A stretch of 64,000 nt of DNA from Auanema rhodensis (GCA_964057225.1 OZ059896.1:2728001-2792000); one strand, 5' to 3'; counted from the stretch's first letter, positions 42,401 to 53,563 are shown. Made by a program: numbers and translations. The notes: generated by a model from the letters alone, not told the origin.

Positions 42401-45400
42401 AATTAGCATAAATTAAAGTTCACGTAAATTTCAAAGTCATGGTTACCATGAACCAATATCAATAAAAATTTGTTTTTAGACTAATATGGACATGGGGAAT
42501 CTAATTTTGAAAACCGCATCTCTTTATCTTTCACGTGAAGCGAGTTACATACCTAGTGCACATCACGTGTACATTTAATTAGCATAAATTAAAGTTCACG
42601 TAAATTTCAAAGTCATGGTTACCATGAACCAATATCAATAAAAATTTGTTTTTAGACTAATATGGACATGGGGAATCTAATTTTGAAAACCGCATCTCTT
42701 TATCTTTCACGTGAAGCGAGTTACATACCAAGTGCACATCACGTGTACATTTAATTAGCATAAATTAAAGTTCACGTAAATTTCAAAGTCATGGTTACCA
42801 TGCACCAATATCAATAAAAATTTGTTTTTAGACTAATATGGACATGGGGAATCTAATTTTGAAAACCGCATCTCTTTATCTTTCACGTCAAGCGAGTTAC
42901 ATACCAAGTGCACATCACGTGTACATTTAATTAGCATAAATTAAAGTTCACGTAAATTTCAAAGTCATGGTTACCATGAACCAATATCAATAAAAATTTG
43001 TTTTTAGACTAATATGGACATGGGGAATCTAATTTTGAAAACCGCATCTCTTTATCTTTCACGTGAAGCGAGTTACATACCAAGTGCACATCACGTGTAC
43101 ATTTAATTAGCATAAATTAAAGTTCACGTAAATTTCAAAGTCATGGTTACCATGCACCAATATCAATAAAAATTTGTTTTTAGACTAATATGGACACGGA
43201 GAATCTAATTTTGAAAACCGCATCTCTTTATCTTTCACGTGAAGCGAGTTACATACCAAGTGCACATCACGTGTACATTTAATTAGCATAAATTAAAGTT
43301 CACGTAAATTTCAAAGTCATGGTTACCATGCACCAATATCAATAAAAATTTGTTTTTAGACTAATATGGACATGGGGAATCTAATTTTGAAAACCGCATC
43401 TCTTTATCTTTCAAGTGAAGCGAGTTACATACCAAGTGCACATCACGTGTACATTTAATTAGCATAAATTAAAGTTCACGTAAATTTCAAAGTCATGGTT
43501 ACCATGCACCAATATCAATAAAAATTTGTTTTTAGACTAATATGGACATGGGGAATCTAATTTTGAAAACCGCATCTCTTTATCTTTCACGTGAAGCGAG
43601 TTACATACCAAGTGCACATCACGTGTACATTTAATTAGCATAAATTAAAGTTCACATAAATTTCAAAGTCATGGTTACCATGCACCAATATCAATAAAAA
43701 TTTGTTTTTAGACTAATATGGACACGCAGAATCTAATTTTGAAAACCGCATCTCTTTATCTTTCACGTGAAGCGAGTTACATACCAAGTGCACATCACGT
43801 GTACATTTAATTAGCATAAATTGAAGTTCACGTAAATTTCAAAGTCATGGTTACCATGAACCAATATCAATAAAAATTTGTTTTTAAACTAATATGGACA
43901 TGGGGAATCTAATTTTGAAAACCGCATCTCTTTATCTTTCACGTGAAGCGAGTTACATACCTAGTGCACATCACGTGTACATTTAATTAGCATAAATTAA
44001 AGTTCACGTAAATTTCAAAGTCATGGTTACCATGCACCAATATCAATAAAAATTTGTTTTTAGACTAATATGGACATGGGGAATCTAATTTTGAAAATCG
44101 CATCTCTTTATCTTTCACGTGAAGCGAGTTACATACCAAGTGCACATCACGTGTACATTTAATTAGCATAAATTAAAGTTCACGTAAATTTCAAAGTCAT
44201 GGTTACCATGAACCAATATCAATAAAAATTTGTTTTTAGACTAATATGGACATGGGGAATCTAATTTTGAAAACCGCATCTCTTCATCTTTCACGTGAAG
44301 CGAGTTACATACCAAGTGCACATCACGTGTACATTTAATTAGCATAAATTAAAGTTCACGTAAATTTCAAAGTCATGGTTACCATGCACCAATATTAATA
44401 AAAATTTGTTTTTAGACTAATATGGACATGGGGAATCTAATTTTGAAAACCGCATCTCTTTATCTTTCAAGTGAAGCGAGTTACATACCAAGTGCACATC
44501 ACGTGTACACTTAATTAGCATAAATTAAAGTTCACGTAAATTTCAAAGTCATGGTTACCATGCACCAATATCAATAAAAATTTGTTTTTAGACTAATATG
44601 AACATGGGGAATCTAATTTTGAAAACCGCATCTCTTTATCTTTCACGTGAAGCGAGTTACATACCAAGTGCACATAACGTGTACATTTAATTAGCATAAA
44701 TTAAAGTTCACGTAAATTTCAAAGTCATGGTTACCATGCACCAATATCAATAAAAATTTGTTTTTAGACTAATATGGACATGGAGAATTTAATTTTGAAA
44801 ACCGCATCTCTTTATCTTTCACGTGAAGCGAGTTACATACCAAGTGCACATCACGTGTACATTTAATTAGCATAAAGTAAAGTTCACGTAAATTTCAAAG
44901 TCATGGTTACCATGCACCAATATCAATAAAAATTTGTTTTTAGACTAATATGGACATGGGGAATCTAATTTTGAAAATCGCATCTCTTTATCTTTCACGT
45001 GAAGCGAGTTACATACCAAGTGCACATCACGTGTACATTTAATTAGCATAAATTAAAGTTCACGTAAATTTCAAAGTCATGGTTACCATGAACCAATATC
45101 AATAAAAATTTGTTTTTAGACTAATATGGACATGGGGAATCTAATTTTGGAAACCGCATCTCTTTATCTTTCACGTGAAGCGAGTTACATACCAAGTGCA
45201 CATCACGTTTACATTTAATTAGCATAAATTAAAGTTCACGTAAATTTCAAAGTCATGGTTACCATGCACCAATATTAATAAAAATTTGTTTTTAGACTAA
45301 AATGGACATGGGGAATCTAATTTTGAAAACCGCATCTCTTTATCTTTCACGTGAAGCGAGTTACATACCAAGTGCACATCACGTGTACATTTAATTAGCA

Positions 45401-45748
45401 TAAATTAAAGTTCACGTAAATTTCAAAGTCATGGTTACCATGAACCAATATCAATAAAAATTTGTTTTTAGACTAATATGGACATGGGGAATCTAATTTT
45501 GAAAACCGCATCTCTTTATCTTTCACGTGAAGCGAGTTACATACCAAGTGCACATCACGTGTACATTTAATTAGCATAAATTAAAGTTCACGTAAATTTC
45601 AAAGTCATGGTTACCATGCACCAATATCAATAAAAATTTGTTTTTAGACTAATATGGACATGGAGAATCTAATTTTGAAAACCGCATCTCTTTATCTTTC
45701 ACGTGAAGCGAGTTACATACCAAGTGCACATCACGTGTACATTTAATT

Positions 45749-48740
45749 AGCATAAATTAAAGTTCACGTAAATTTCAAAGTCATGGTTACCATGCACCAA
45801 TATCGATAAAAATTTGTTTTTAGACTAATATGAACATGGGGAATCTAATTTTGAAAACCGCATCTCTTTATCTTTCACGTGAAGCGAGTTACATACCAAG
45901 TGCACATAACGTGTACATTTAATTAGCATAAATTAAAGTTCACGTAAATTTCAAAGTCATGGTTACCATGCACCAATATCAATAAAAATTTGTTTTTAGA
46001 CTAATATGGACATGGAGAATCTAATTTTGAAAACCGCATCTCTTTATCTTTCACGTGAAGCGAGTTACATACCAAGTGCACATCACGTGTACATTTAATT
46101 AGCATAAATTAAAGTTCACGTAAATTTCAAAGTCATGGTTACCATGCACCAATATTAATAAAAATTTGTTTTTAAACTAATATGAACATGGGGAATCTAA
46201 TTTTGAAAACCGCATCTCTTTATCTTTCACGTGAAGCGAGTTACATACCAAGTGCACATCACGTGTACATTTAATTAGCATAAATTAAAGTTCACGTAAA
46301 TTTCAAAGTCATGGTTACCATGAACCAATATCAATAAAAATTTGTTTTTAGACTAATATTTACATGGGGAATCTAATTTTGAAAATCGCATCTCTTTATC
46401 TTTCACGTGAAGCGAGTTACATACCAAGTGCACATCACGTGTACATTTAATTAGCATAAATTAAAGTTCACGTAAATTTCAAAGTCATGGTTACCATGAA
46501 CCAATATCAATAAAAATTTGTTTTTAGACTAATATGGACATGGGGAATCTAATTTTGAAAACCGCATCTCTTTATCTTTCACGTGAAGCGAGTTACATAC
46601 CAAGTGCACATCACGTGTACATTTAATTAGCATAAATTAAAGTTCACGTAAATTTCAAAGTCATGGTTACCATGCACCAATATTAATAAAAATTTGTTTT
46701 TAGACTAATATGGACATGGGGAATCTAATTTTGAAAACCGCATCTCTTTATCTTTCACGTGAAGCGAGTTACATACCAAGTGCACATCACGTGTACATTT
46801 AATTAGCATAAATTAAAGTTCACGTAAATTTCAAAGTCATGGTTACCATGCACCAATATCAATAAAAATTTGTTTTTAGAATAATATGGACATGGGGAAT
46901 CTAATTTTGAAAACCGCATCTCTTTATCTTTCACGTGAAGCGAGTTACATACCAAGTGCACATCACGTGTACACTTAATTAGCATAAATTAATGTTCACG
47001 TAAATTTCAAAGTCATGGTTACCATGCACCAATATCAATAAAAATTTGTTTTTAGACTAATATGGACATGGGGAATCTAATTTTGAAAACCGCATCTCTT
47101 TATCTTTCAAGTGAAGCGAGTTACATACCAAGTGCACATCACGTGTACATTTAATTAGCATAAATTAAAGTTCACGTAAATTTCAAAGTCATGGTTACCA
47201 TGCACCAATATCGATAAAAATTTGTTTTTAGACTAATATGAACATGGGGAATCTAATTTTGAAAACCGCATCTCTTTATCTTTCACGTGAAGCGAGTTAC
47301 ATACCAAGTGCACATAACGTGTACATTTAATTAGCATAAATTAAAGTTCACGTAAATTTCAAAGTCATGGTTACCATGCACCAATATCAATGAAAATTTG
47401 TTTTTAGACTAATATGGACATGGAGAATCTAATTTTGAAAACCGCATCTCTTTATCTTTCACGTGAAGCGAGTTACATACCAAGTGCACATCACGTGTAC
47501 ATTTAATTAGCATAAATTAAAGTTCACGTAAATTTCAAAGTCATGGTTACCATGCACCAATATTAATAAAAATTTGTTTTTAAACTAATATGAACATGGG
47601 GAATCTAATTTTGAAAACCGCATCTCTTTATCTTTCACGTGAAGCGAGTTACATACCAAGTGCACATCACGTGTACATTTAATTAGCATAAATTAAAGTT
47701 CACGTAAATTTCAAAGTCATGGTTACCATGAACCAATATCAATAAAAATTTGTTTTTAGACTAATATTTACATGGGGAATCTAATTTTGAAAATCGCATC
47801 TCTTTATCTTTCACGTGAAGCGAGTTACATACCAAGTGCACATCACGTGTACATTTAATTAGCATAAATTAAAGTTCACGTAAATTTCAAAGTCATGGTT
47901 ACCATGCACCAATATCAATAAAAATTTGCTTTTAGACTAATATGGACATGGAGAATCTAATTTTGAAAACCGCATCTCTTTATCTTTCACGTGAAGCGAG
48001 TTACATACCAAGTGCACATCACGTGTACATTTAATTAGCATAAATTAAAGTTCACGTAAATTTCAAAGTCATGGTTACCATGCACCAATATCGATAAAAA
48101 TTTGTTTTTAGACTAATATGAACATGGGGAATCTAATTTTGAAAACCGCATCTCTTTATCTTTCACGTGAAGCGAGTTACATACCAAGTGCACATAACGT
48201 GTACATTTAATTAGCATAAATTAAAGTTCACGTAAATTTCAAAGTCATGGTTACCATGCACCAATATCAATAAAAATTTGTTTTTAGACTAATATGGACA
48301 TGGAGAATCTAATTTTGAAAACCGCATCTCTTTATCTTTCACGTGAAGCGAGTTACATACCAAGTGCACATCACGTGTACATTTAATTAGCATAAATTAA
48401 AGTTCACGTAAATTTCAAAGTCATGGTTACCATGCACCAATATTAATAAAAATTTGTTTTTAAACTAATATGAACATGGGGAATCTAATTTTGAAAACCG
48501 CATCTCTTTATCTTTCACGTGAAGCGAGTTACATACCAAGTGCACATCACGTGTACATTTAATTAGCATAAATTAAAGTTCACGTAAATTTCAAAGTCAT
48601 GGTTACCATGAACCAATATCAATAAAAATTTGTTTTTAGACTAATATTTACATGGGGAATCTAATTTTGAAAATCGCATCTCTTTATCTTTCACGTGAAG
48701 CGAGTTACATACCAAGTGCACATCACGTGTACATTTAATT
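45749..48740 (+). repeat. Three copies of a four-monomer (704-bp) cassette
   Basis: Cassettes at 45749-46452, 47157-47860 and 48037-48740 share the order: TATCGATAAA with TATGAACATG and CATAACG; CATGGAGA; TATTAAT-AAACT with TATGAACATG; CTAATATTTACATGG with AATCGC. The first and second are 1408 bp apart (8 monomers), the second and third 880 bp (5 monomers). CTAATATTTACATGG is seen only here. Between the first two copies lies a GAATAAT/AATGTTC monomer pair (46805-47156), otherwise seen only to the right of the LINE. Confidence 0.8.
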
Positions 48741-49144
48741 AGCATAAATTAAAGTTCACGTAAATTTCAAAGTCATGGTTACCATGAACCAATATCAATA
48801 AAAATTTGTTTTTAGACTAATATGGACATGGGGAATCTAATTTTGAAAACCGCATCTCTTTATCTTTCACGTGAAGCGAGTTACATACCAAGTGCACATC
48901 ACGTGTACATTTAATTAGCATAAATTAAAGTTCACGTAAATTTCAAAGTCATGGTTACCATGCACCAATATTAATAAAAATTTGTTTTTAGACTAATATG
49001 GACATGGGGAATCTAATTTTGAAAACCGCATCTCTTTATCTTTCACGTGAAGCGAGTTACATACCAAGTGCACATCACGTGTACATTTAATTAGCATAAA
49101 TTAAAGTTCACGTAAATTTCAAAGTCATGGTTACCATGAACCAA

Positions 49145-49146
49145 TT
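49145..49146. other. 5' junction between satellite and LINE
   Basis: The monomer starting at 49093 runs normally through its position 53 (GAACCAAT), then changes directly to the GC-rich repeat TTCCGCGCC. The normal continuation would be ATCAATAAAA. The switch is abrupt, so this copy is not obviously 5' truncated within its repeat region, although the number of repeats lost or gained is unknown. Confidence 0.85.
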
Positions 49147-49415
49147 TCCGCGCCGTGACCTCATTCCGCGCCGTGACCTCATTCCGCGCCGTGACCTCAT
49201 TCCGCGCCGTGACCTCATTCCGCGCCGTGACCTCATTCCGCGCCGTGACCTTTTTCCGCGCCGTGACCTCATTCCGCGCCGTGACCTCATTCCGCGCCGT
49301 GACCTCATTCCGCGCCGTGACCTCATTCCGCGCCGTGACCTCATTCCGCGCCGTGACCTCATTCCGCGCCGTGACCTCATTCCGCGCCGTGACCTCATTC
49401 CGCGCCGTGACCTCA
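49146..49415 (+). repeat. LINE 5' minisatellite, 15 x 18 bp
   Basis: Fifteen head-to-tail copies of TTCCGCGCCGTGACCTCA, exactly 270 bp. Only copy 6 (49236-49253) differs, with CA replaced by TT at its end. Each unit is 67% GC with three CpGs, giving about 45 CpGs in 270 bp inside a 32% GC array. Tandem 5' monomers that act as promoters are known in some LINEs, such as mouse L1, so a promoter role is a reasonable inference. Each unit holds TGACCT, the complement of the nuclear-receptor half site AGGTCA. Because 18 is a multiple of 3, several frames stay open on both strands; I do not regard those as genes. Confidence 0.95.
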
Positions 49416-49665
49416 ACGTGAGCGGTCGTTTGCTGTCGATCAATAGCTGCTGTTCAAGTTTACGCCGGACTGGTTTTTTTCAAGGTACGCTACTTTTTCC
49501 TGTTTTTATACATTTATTCTAATTTTTTTTCATTTATTCTTTCTTGTCCATTACTCACTTTTTTACTTATCTTTCTCATTTGTATCACCTATCTTTTCTC
49601 CATTTTCACTTGTTTTTATCTCTCTATTTTTCCTATTTTCATTCACTTTTTTTTTCAATATTATC
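49416..49665 (+). promoter_or_regulatory. LINE 5' leader, pyrimidine-rich
   Basis: About 60 bp of mixed composition with several CpGs (GAGCGGTCG, TTTACGCCGG) is followed by roughly 180 bp dominated by T and C. No ATG occurs from the element start to 49665, so the ORF1 ATG at 49666 is the first in any transcript that begins inside the element. No TATA box or splice signal was confidently recognised. The role is inferred from position. Confidence 0.6.
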
Positions 49666-50715
49666 ATGTCAGTTGTAACAAAAGATTTTTTTACTGAAAC
49701 ACTTGATGTTCTTTCCAAATCTCTTCGTGATTCTTTTTCACAACTTTCTGCTGAAATTAAAAACGAGCTGAACAACATTAAAACCAATGTTGCGGTTAAT
49801 GAAATGCGTATTAAAAATCTCGAAGACGATTTCAAGTTACGTATTGAGGGTTTAGAAAAGAAATTTCTTAATGTATCAAAATCTATTGTTACTTCTACCT
49901 CTCAATCATCCTCTTCTACTGTTCTGTGTCAGGTTCAAAAAGTTAGATCTGAGGAGTCAAAGTTTTCCTATCGTTTGAATAGAGCGGTGTGGTTTCGTGT
50001 TCCCCACGACTCATCCGAACTACCCTCGGACCCCACTTCTCTCCTAAAACTTGTCGTTGAAAAATCTAACGACTCTACTTTGACTTCTCTCATTAACAGC
50101 AACCAAATTACTATAACCCGTTCAACTCTAAAATCTAAATCTCTTGGTCCTCTTGTAATTTCATGTTCAACAGTTGATTTACGTGACAAAATTATTGATA
50201 TCATTAAGTCCAACAAAGCGAAATGCTTTGCTTGTTTGTCAAAAACTTTTATTCGCCGCGACTATCTTCCTTTCGAGGTAGAAATAGAAAAAAAACTACG
50301 TGAGGAAGCTAAAAATAAAAATCTGGACAATAATGAATCAATTTACCTTGTACGCGACCTTAAACTTATCAAGGTTCTTCGTAAATCAACTTCACCCTCT
50401 ATTCATGTTCTCTCAAACATTAATGCTTCTCAAAATGTCTCCAGTCTCTGTCCTGTGGTCCAAAATGACCCTATCGTTCCGTCTGTGTCCGACACTGTTG
50501 TAATATCCAGTCCGCCTTCTAAATCTGGTAGGAATAGCCGTTCAGCAGGTAGATCCAAACCTCTTTCTACGGTTGAGAGATTTTCAATCAGCCCCAGAAA
50601 GAGGAAAAATCCCCCACGCTGTACTAAAACCAATTCCGAGTACCATACCAGATCTAAAAGCGGTTCTAATATAACATCTCAACCTGAGTCTGATACGAAC
50701 AGGTTATTTCGTTAA
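49666..50715 (+). CDS. LINE ORF1 protein (349 aa), coiled-coil nucleic-acid-binding type
   Basis: The likely role is to coat the element RNA as a chaperone and form the ribonucleoprotein with ORF2 protein; this is inferred from position and layout. Residues about 10-70 are heptad-rich and charged (LSAEIKNELNNIKT, NLEDDFKLRIEGLEKKF), suggesting a trimeric or dimeric coiled coil. A Ser-rich linker (74-85) leads to a region about 105-245 with alternating hydrophobic strands and a conserved-looking block FIRRDYLPFEVEIEKKLREE (195-214) then YLVRDLKLIKV (227-237). This resembles the RRM/C-terminal region of invertebrate LINE ORF1 proteins. The tail (285-335) is basic and Ser/Pro-rich (SPRKRKNPPR). 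No CCHC zinc knuckle is present. The start is the first ATG of the element. It overlaps the ORF2 open frame by 41 bp. Confidence 0.85.
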   Translation: MSVVTKDFFTETLDVLSKSLRDSFSQLSAEIKNELNNIKTNVAVNEMRIKNLEDDFKLRIEGLEKKFLNVSKSIVTSTSQSSSSTVLCQVQKVRSEESKFSYRLNRAVWFRVPHDSSELPSDPTSLLKLVVEKSNDSTLTSLINSNQITITRSTLKSKSLGPLVISCSTVDLRDKIIDIIKSNKAKCFACLSKTFIRRDYLPFEVEIEKKLREEAKNKNLDNNESIYLVRDLKLIKVLRKSTSPSIHVLSNINASQNVSSLCPVVQNDPIVPSVSDTVVISSPPSKSGRNSRSAGRSKPLSTVERFSISPRKRKNPPRCTKTNSEYHTRSKSGSNITSQPESDTNRLFR

Positions 50716-53563
50716 GGCTTCACAACCGTCAACTACGTCCAGTTCCTGTGTCCCTGTTAATTTTTCTGTTCATTGTTATAATGCACGCTCTATTCTCAAC
50801 AAATTTCATTTTCTTACTACTATCCATAGTATTTCATCTCCTGATATCATTGCTATATCAGAATCCTGGCTTTTTCCCAATTTCAACTCTAATCATATTC
50901 CGCTCGGTAACTATTACAATCTATTCAGAGCCGACAAGTGTACAGCCCGTGGCGGCGGCACTCTTATCTTCATCAAAAAATCTATTAACTCTACCTTACT
51001 TTCTTGTTCTTCTCAATCTTCTTCCGTCCAATTCATCAACATACTCATCTCTTCTATCAACACAGTTTTTTCGGTTTGTTACCGCTCTCCCTCTTCTCTT
51101 CATTCCGATTTTTCTCATTATCTTTCAGATCTTACTGGCCATATAAAAAACCGTTCATTTCTCATCACAGGTGATTTAAATTTTCCCTACATCAACTGGG
51201 ATCTTTCTGAATCTTCCCGCCCGTCCCCCTCCAGTGGATCTATTTTTCAATTTTTGAAAGATAGCTGTTCGGATCAGCTGGTAAATTTTCCTACCCGGGG
51301 AAAATATATTCTCGACTACATCATCACAAATAATTCTACTATGGTCAGTAACATAGTCCGTTCCTCCCCTTTAGGTAACTCCGACCACTACTCTGTCATT
51401 TTTTCTATACTCAGCAACTCTGTCAGATCGGATTTGTCTCTTCCTCCCGTTGTTTCACCTATCAATTCTTCTTTACCAAACTTTGCTCAACTCAATTTTC
51501 TTCGGGCGGATTACAACATAATTAACCACCACCTTGCCAGCATCGACTTTGCTACGGAACTTTCCGTTCTTACTCCTCTGGACTCCTACACAAAATTTAT
51601 CGAAATTATTCACTCTGTCATTAACAGGTTTGTTCCCTATAAGCAGCCAAAACGAAAGAACAAAATCGATAAAGAAATTGCTAGTCTTTCTAGTTTTATC
51701 AGCAGACTTAGTTCATCTATCTGCCCTCGAGACGAACTTCATCGCAAAAAACTGACTATCAAGCTTGATAGACTTCTGAAACTTAAATCTGCTTCTGAAG
51801 AAGAGAAAACCGCAGCTCTCAACAACCCTAGAATTTTCTATCAATTTTGCAGAGCTCGTCTTGGAGCATGCACTTCAGATATCCCCACCATTAAATGTGA
51901 AAACAACACGTACTCATCCGACAGCGATAAAGCATCTGTTTTCGCAGATACTTTTTTTGTCAAACCAGGATCTTCTTTCAAAAAAATAAATCCTTCCCCT
52001 GCTTTTTCTTCTACCATAGACTTCATAGATATTTCTCCGGACAAAGTCTACAAGGTTCTTTCTCGTCTTCCTCTTAGATTTTCAACTTCTCCGGACGGAA
52101 TTCCTTACTACTTTCTCAAACAATGCGCTTTCTCTCTCACTCTCCCACTGGCTTTCATTTTTCACAATCTTCTCGTTTCCTCATCCTGTCCTCCTGCTTG
52201 GAAAAAAGCTTGGATTCGACCAATCTTCAAATCCGGCAATCGTTCTACTCCTTCCAATTATCGTCCTATATCTCTTACTCCTAGTCTCTCCAAGGTTTTT
52301 GAGCGTCTTATAAGCTCTCCCCTTCTCAACTTTGGCATTTCAACCGGTTCAATATCTTCTAACCAACACGCTTTTCTTCCTAAGCGTAATACGGTTTCAG
52401 CCATTATCAACAGTCATATTGCTTGGAGATCATCTATCGACAAAAACTTACCAGCTTTTGTTGCATTCATAGATTTCTCAAAAGCATTTGACCTCATCAA
52501 TCACTCTATACTCATCCACAAACTTCACTCCATTGGTGTGCGTGGCTCTCTTCTATCATTTCTCAAAAATTTCATCACAAACAGATCTTACTCAGTTTTG
52601 GTCAATAATTCTCTCTCCAACTCTACCAATTTATTGTGTGGCGTTCCCCAAGATACTGTTTTAGGCCCTCTTCTTTTTCTTTTTTACATCAACGACATCA
52701 CATCTTTTCTCCCTGATGACGTTCATTCCACTTTATTTGCTGACGATCTCAAGCTGTACAGCACTAACCGGGTAAGTCTTCAAAATGCACTCAATTCTCT
52801 TAATGATTGGTGTAACAACAACGGAATGAGAGTCAACACAAGCAAAACTAAAATAATGGTGTTTTCTGATGATAGCTCATCTCAAAAAATTGAAAAAACG
52901 TTTTCTTTCGGTGAGTTCCCTTTGTCTCTAGCATCAAGCTATAAAGACCTCGGAGTTTTAACAGACCAAAACTTATCATTTGGTAGTCACATCAACTATG
53001 TTAGCAACTTGGCAGCTCAAAAATGCCGCATTATCCTACGTTGTTTTCATTCTAGATCCCCGGTCTTAATGTTTAGACTTTTTTGTTGCTATGTTCGTCC
53101 TATTCTTGAGTACGCATCAGTCGTATGGTCACCACAGGATAACAAAAACAAAGCTCGTATAGAAAACGTACAGAAAAAGTTTTTGCGTGCAGTTTTTTGT
53201 AGGGCAGGAATTTTTTCTAGCTACGCCGATCAGCTTACCGCTCTTCAAGCCGATGATCTATCAACCAGAAGGCTGGTAACCGATCTTTTATTTTATTTTA
53301 ACCATATTAAAGCTGAGGCAGAATTTAGAATTTTTGAAATTAAACTTTTTTCTCACTCTCTACGTAGACACCAATGGAATGTTGTTTTTCCGAATCTTCG
53401 GAAAAACACTTCAAGAAACGGCATCGAATACAGAGCTATAAAGGCATGGAATTCCTTACCTGAGAACCTAATTCAACAAACAAAAATCGGAAGCTTCAAG
53501 AAACACCTCTACAATGCCCTACGAGGCTCACAACATGATTCTTCCACATTTTTATGTAGTTAA
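50675..53563 (+). CDS. LINE ORF2 protein: AP-like endonuclease plus reverse transcriptase (open frame 962 codons)
   Basis: Nicks target DNA and reverse-transcribes element RNA. Counting the first codon after the stop at 50672 as 1: the endonuclease spans about 30-245, with N36 (HCYNARSILNK), E63 (IIAISESWL), Y136-R137, D167/N169 (LITGDLNF), D214 (ILDYIITN) and S236-D237-H238 (GNSDHY), so all expected catalytic positions are present. The reverse transcriptase spans about 500-760: NYRPISLTPSLSKVFERL from 528, motif A FIDFSKAFD (D600), motif B GVPQDTVLGPLLF and motif C FADD (688-691). The C-terminal segment has AWNSLPENL (W925). Oddities: no ATG precedes the endonuclease (first Met is residue 223), so a start at 51254 would lose most of that domain and that codon is TTG. 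Translation may use a +1 shift from ORF1, reinitiation or a CUG (50684, 50690). Motif B has Asp at 660 where PQG is expected. Confidence 0.9.
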   Translation, partial: HLNLSLIRTGYFVKASQPSTTSSSCVPVNFSVHCYNARSILNKFHFLTTIHSISSPDIIAISESWLFPNFNSNHIPLGNYYNLFRADKCTARGGGTLIFIKKSINSTLLSCSSQSSSVQFINILISSINTVFSVCYRSPSSLHSDFSHYLSDLTGHIKNRSFLITGDLNFPYINWDLSESSRPSPSSGSIFQFLKDSCSDQLVNFPTRGKYILDYIITNNSTMVSNIVRSSPLGNSDHYSVIFSILSNSVRSDLSLPPVVSPINSSLPNFAQLNFLRADYNIINHHLASIDFATELSVLTPLDSYTKFIEIIHSVINRFVPYKQPKRKNKIDKEIASLSSFISRLSSSICPRDELHRKKLTIKLDRLLKLKSASEEEKTAALNNPRIFYQFCRARLGACTSDIPTIKCENNTYSSDSDKASVFADTFFVKPGSSFKKINPSPAFSSTIDFIDISPDKVYKVLSRLPLRFSTSPDGIPYYFLKQCAFSLTLPLAFIFHNLLVSSSCPPAWKKAWIRPIFKSGNRSTPSNYRPISLTPSLSKVFERLISSPLLNFGISTGSISSNQHAFLPKRNTVSAIINSHIAWRSSIDKNLPAFVAFIDFSKAFDLINHSILIHKLHSIGVRGSLLSFLKNFITNRSYSVLVNNSLSNSTNLLCGVPQDTVLGPLLFLFYINDITSFLPDDVHSTLFADDLKLYSTNRVSLQNALNSLNDWCNNNGMRVNTSKTKIMVFSDDSSSQKIEKTFSFGEFPLSLASSYKDLGVLTDQNLSFGSHINYVSNLAAQKCRIILRCFHSRSPVLMFRLFCCYVRPILEYASVVWSPQDNKNKARIENVQKKFLRAVFCRAGIFSSYADQLTALQADDLSTRRLVTDLLFYFNHIKAEAEFRIFEIKLFSHSLRRHQWNVVFPNLRKNTSRNGIEYRAIKAWNSLPENLIQQTKIGSFKKHLYNALRGSQHDSSTFLCS
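52472..52747 (+). other. Reverse-transcriptase catalytic core, motifs A to C of ORF2
   Basis: Motif A Asp is encoded at 52472-52474 (FIDFSKAFD) and motif C FADD at 52736-52747, giving the three metal-binding aspartates of reverse transcriptases. Motif B lies between them at 52640-52678 and reads GVPQDTVLGPLLF; the usual form is GVPQGSVLGPLLF. The codon at 52652-52654 is GAT, one transition from GGT. The aspartate triad is intact, but the motif B change may impair template or nucleotide positioning. Confidence 0.88.

Larger units (their letters stand above)
1..49145 (+). repeat. Left satellite array, about 279 tandem 176-bp monomers
   Basis: Head-to-tail monomers begin (arbitrary phase) with AGCATAAATT at 1, 177, 353 and so on; the last, broken one starts at 49093. 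The distance 1 to 49093 is 49,092 bp, 12 short of 279 x 176. Twelve single-base deletions account for this: near 1325, 4290 and 17051, plus nine in the T-run before AAACTAAT between 21.7 and 36 kb. Monomers differ by a few substitutions from a small set of recurring variants: GAACC/CACC, GACT/AAACT, CATGGGG/CATGGAGA, CACGTGAAG/CAAGTGAAG, ACCAAG/ACCTAG/ATCTAG, CATCACG/CATAACG/CTTCACG. No other transposon or gene interrupts it. The unit is near nucleosome-repeat length, as in many centromeric or heterochromatic satellites, but centromere identity cannot be read from sequence alone. I do not recognise the family. Confidence 0.98.

Noticed and set aside
1-49145. CRISPR-like array
   Set aside because: There are no short repeats separated by unique spacers. 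The whole 176-bp unit repeats, and the context is eukaryotic satellite with a LINE.
49108-49522. Open frames on both strands through the 18-bp repeats (six-residue repeat proteins of 88-131 aa)
   Set aside because: The unit length is a multiple of 3, so stop-free frames follow automatically. The longest starts in satellite sequence and ends in LINE leader, and the first ATG inside the element is that of ORF1.
50748-51146. Hydrophobic 132-codon frame upstream of ORF2
   Set aside because: It begins at GTG and lies out of frame within the endonuclease-coding region, whose own frame has all expected catalytic motifs. The hydrophobicity comes from the T-rich codons of the true frame.
51254-53563. 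ORF2 starting at 51254
   Set aside because: The codon there is TTG and the frame is open upstream to 50675 with a clear endonuclease domain. Starting there would remove most of that domain.
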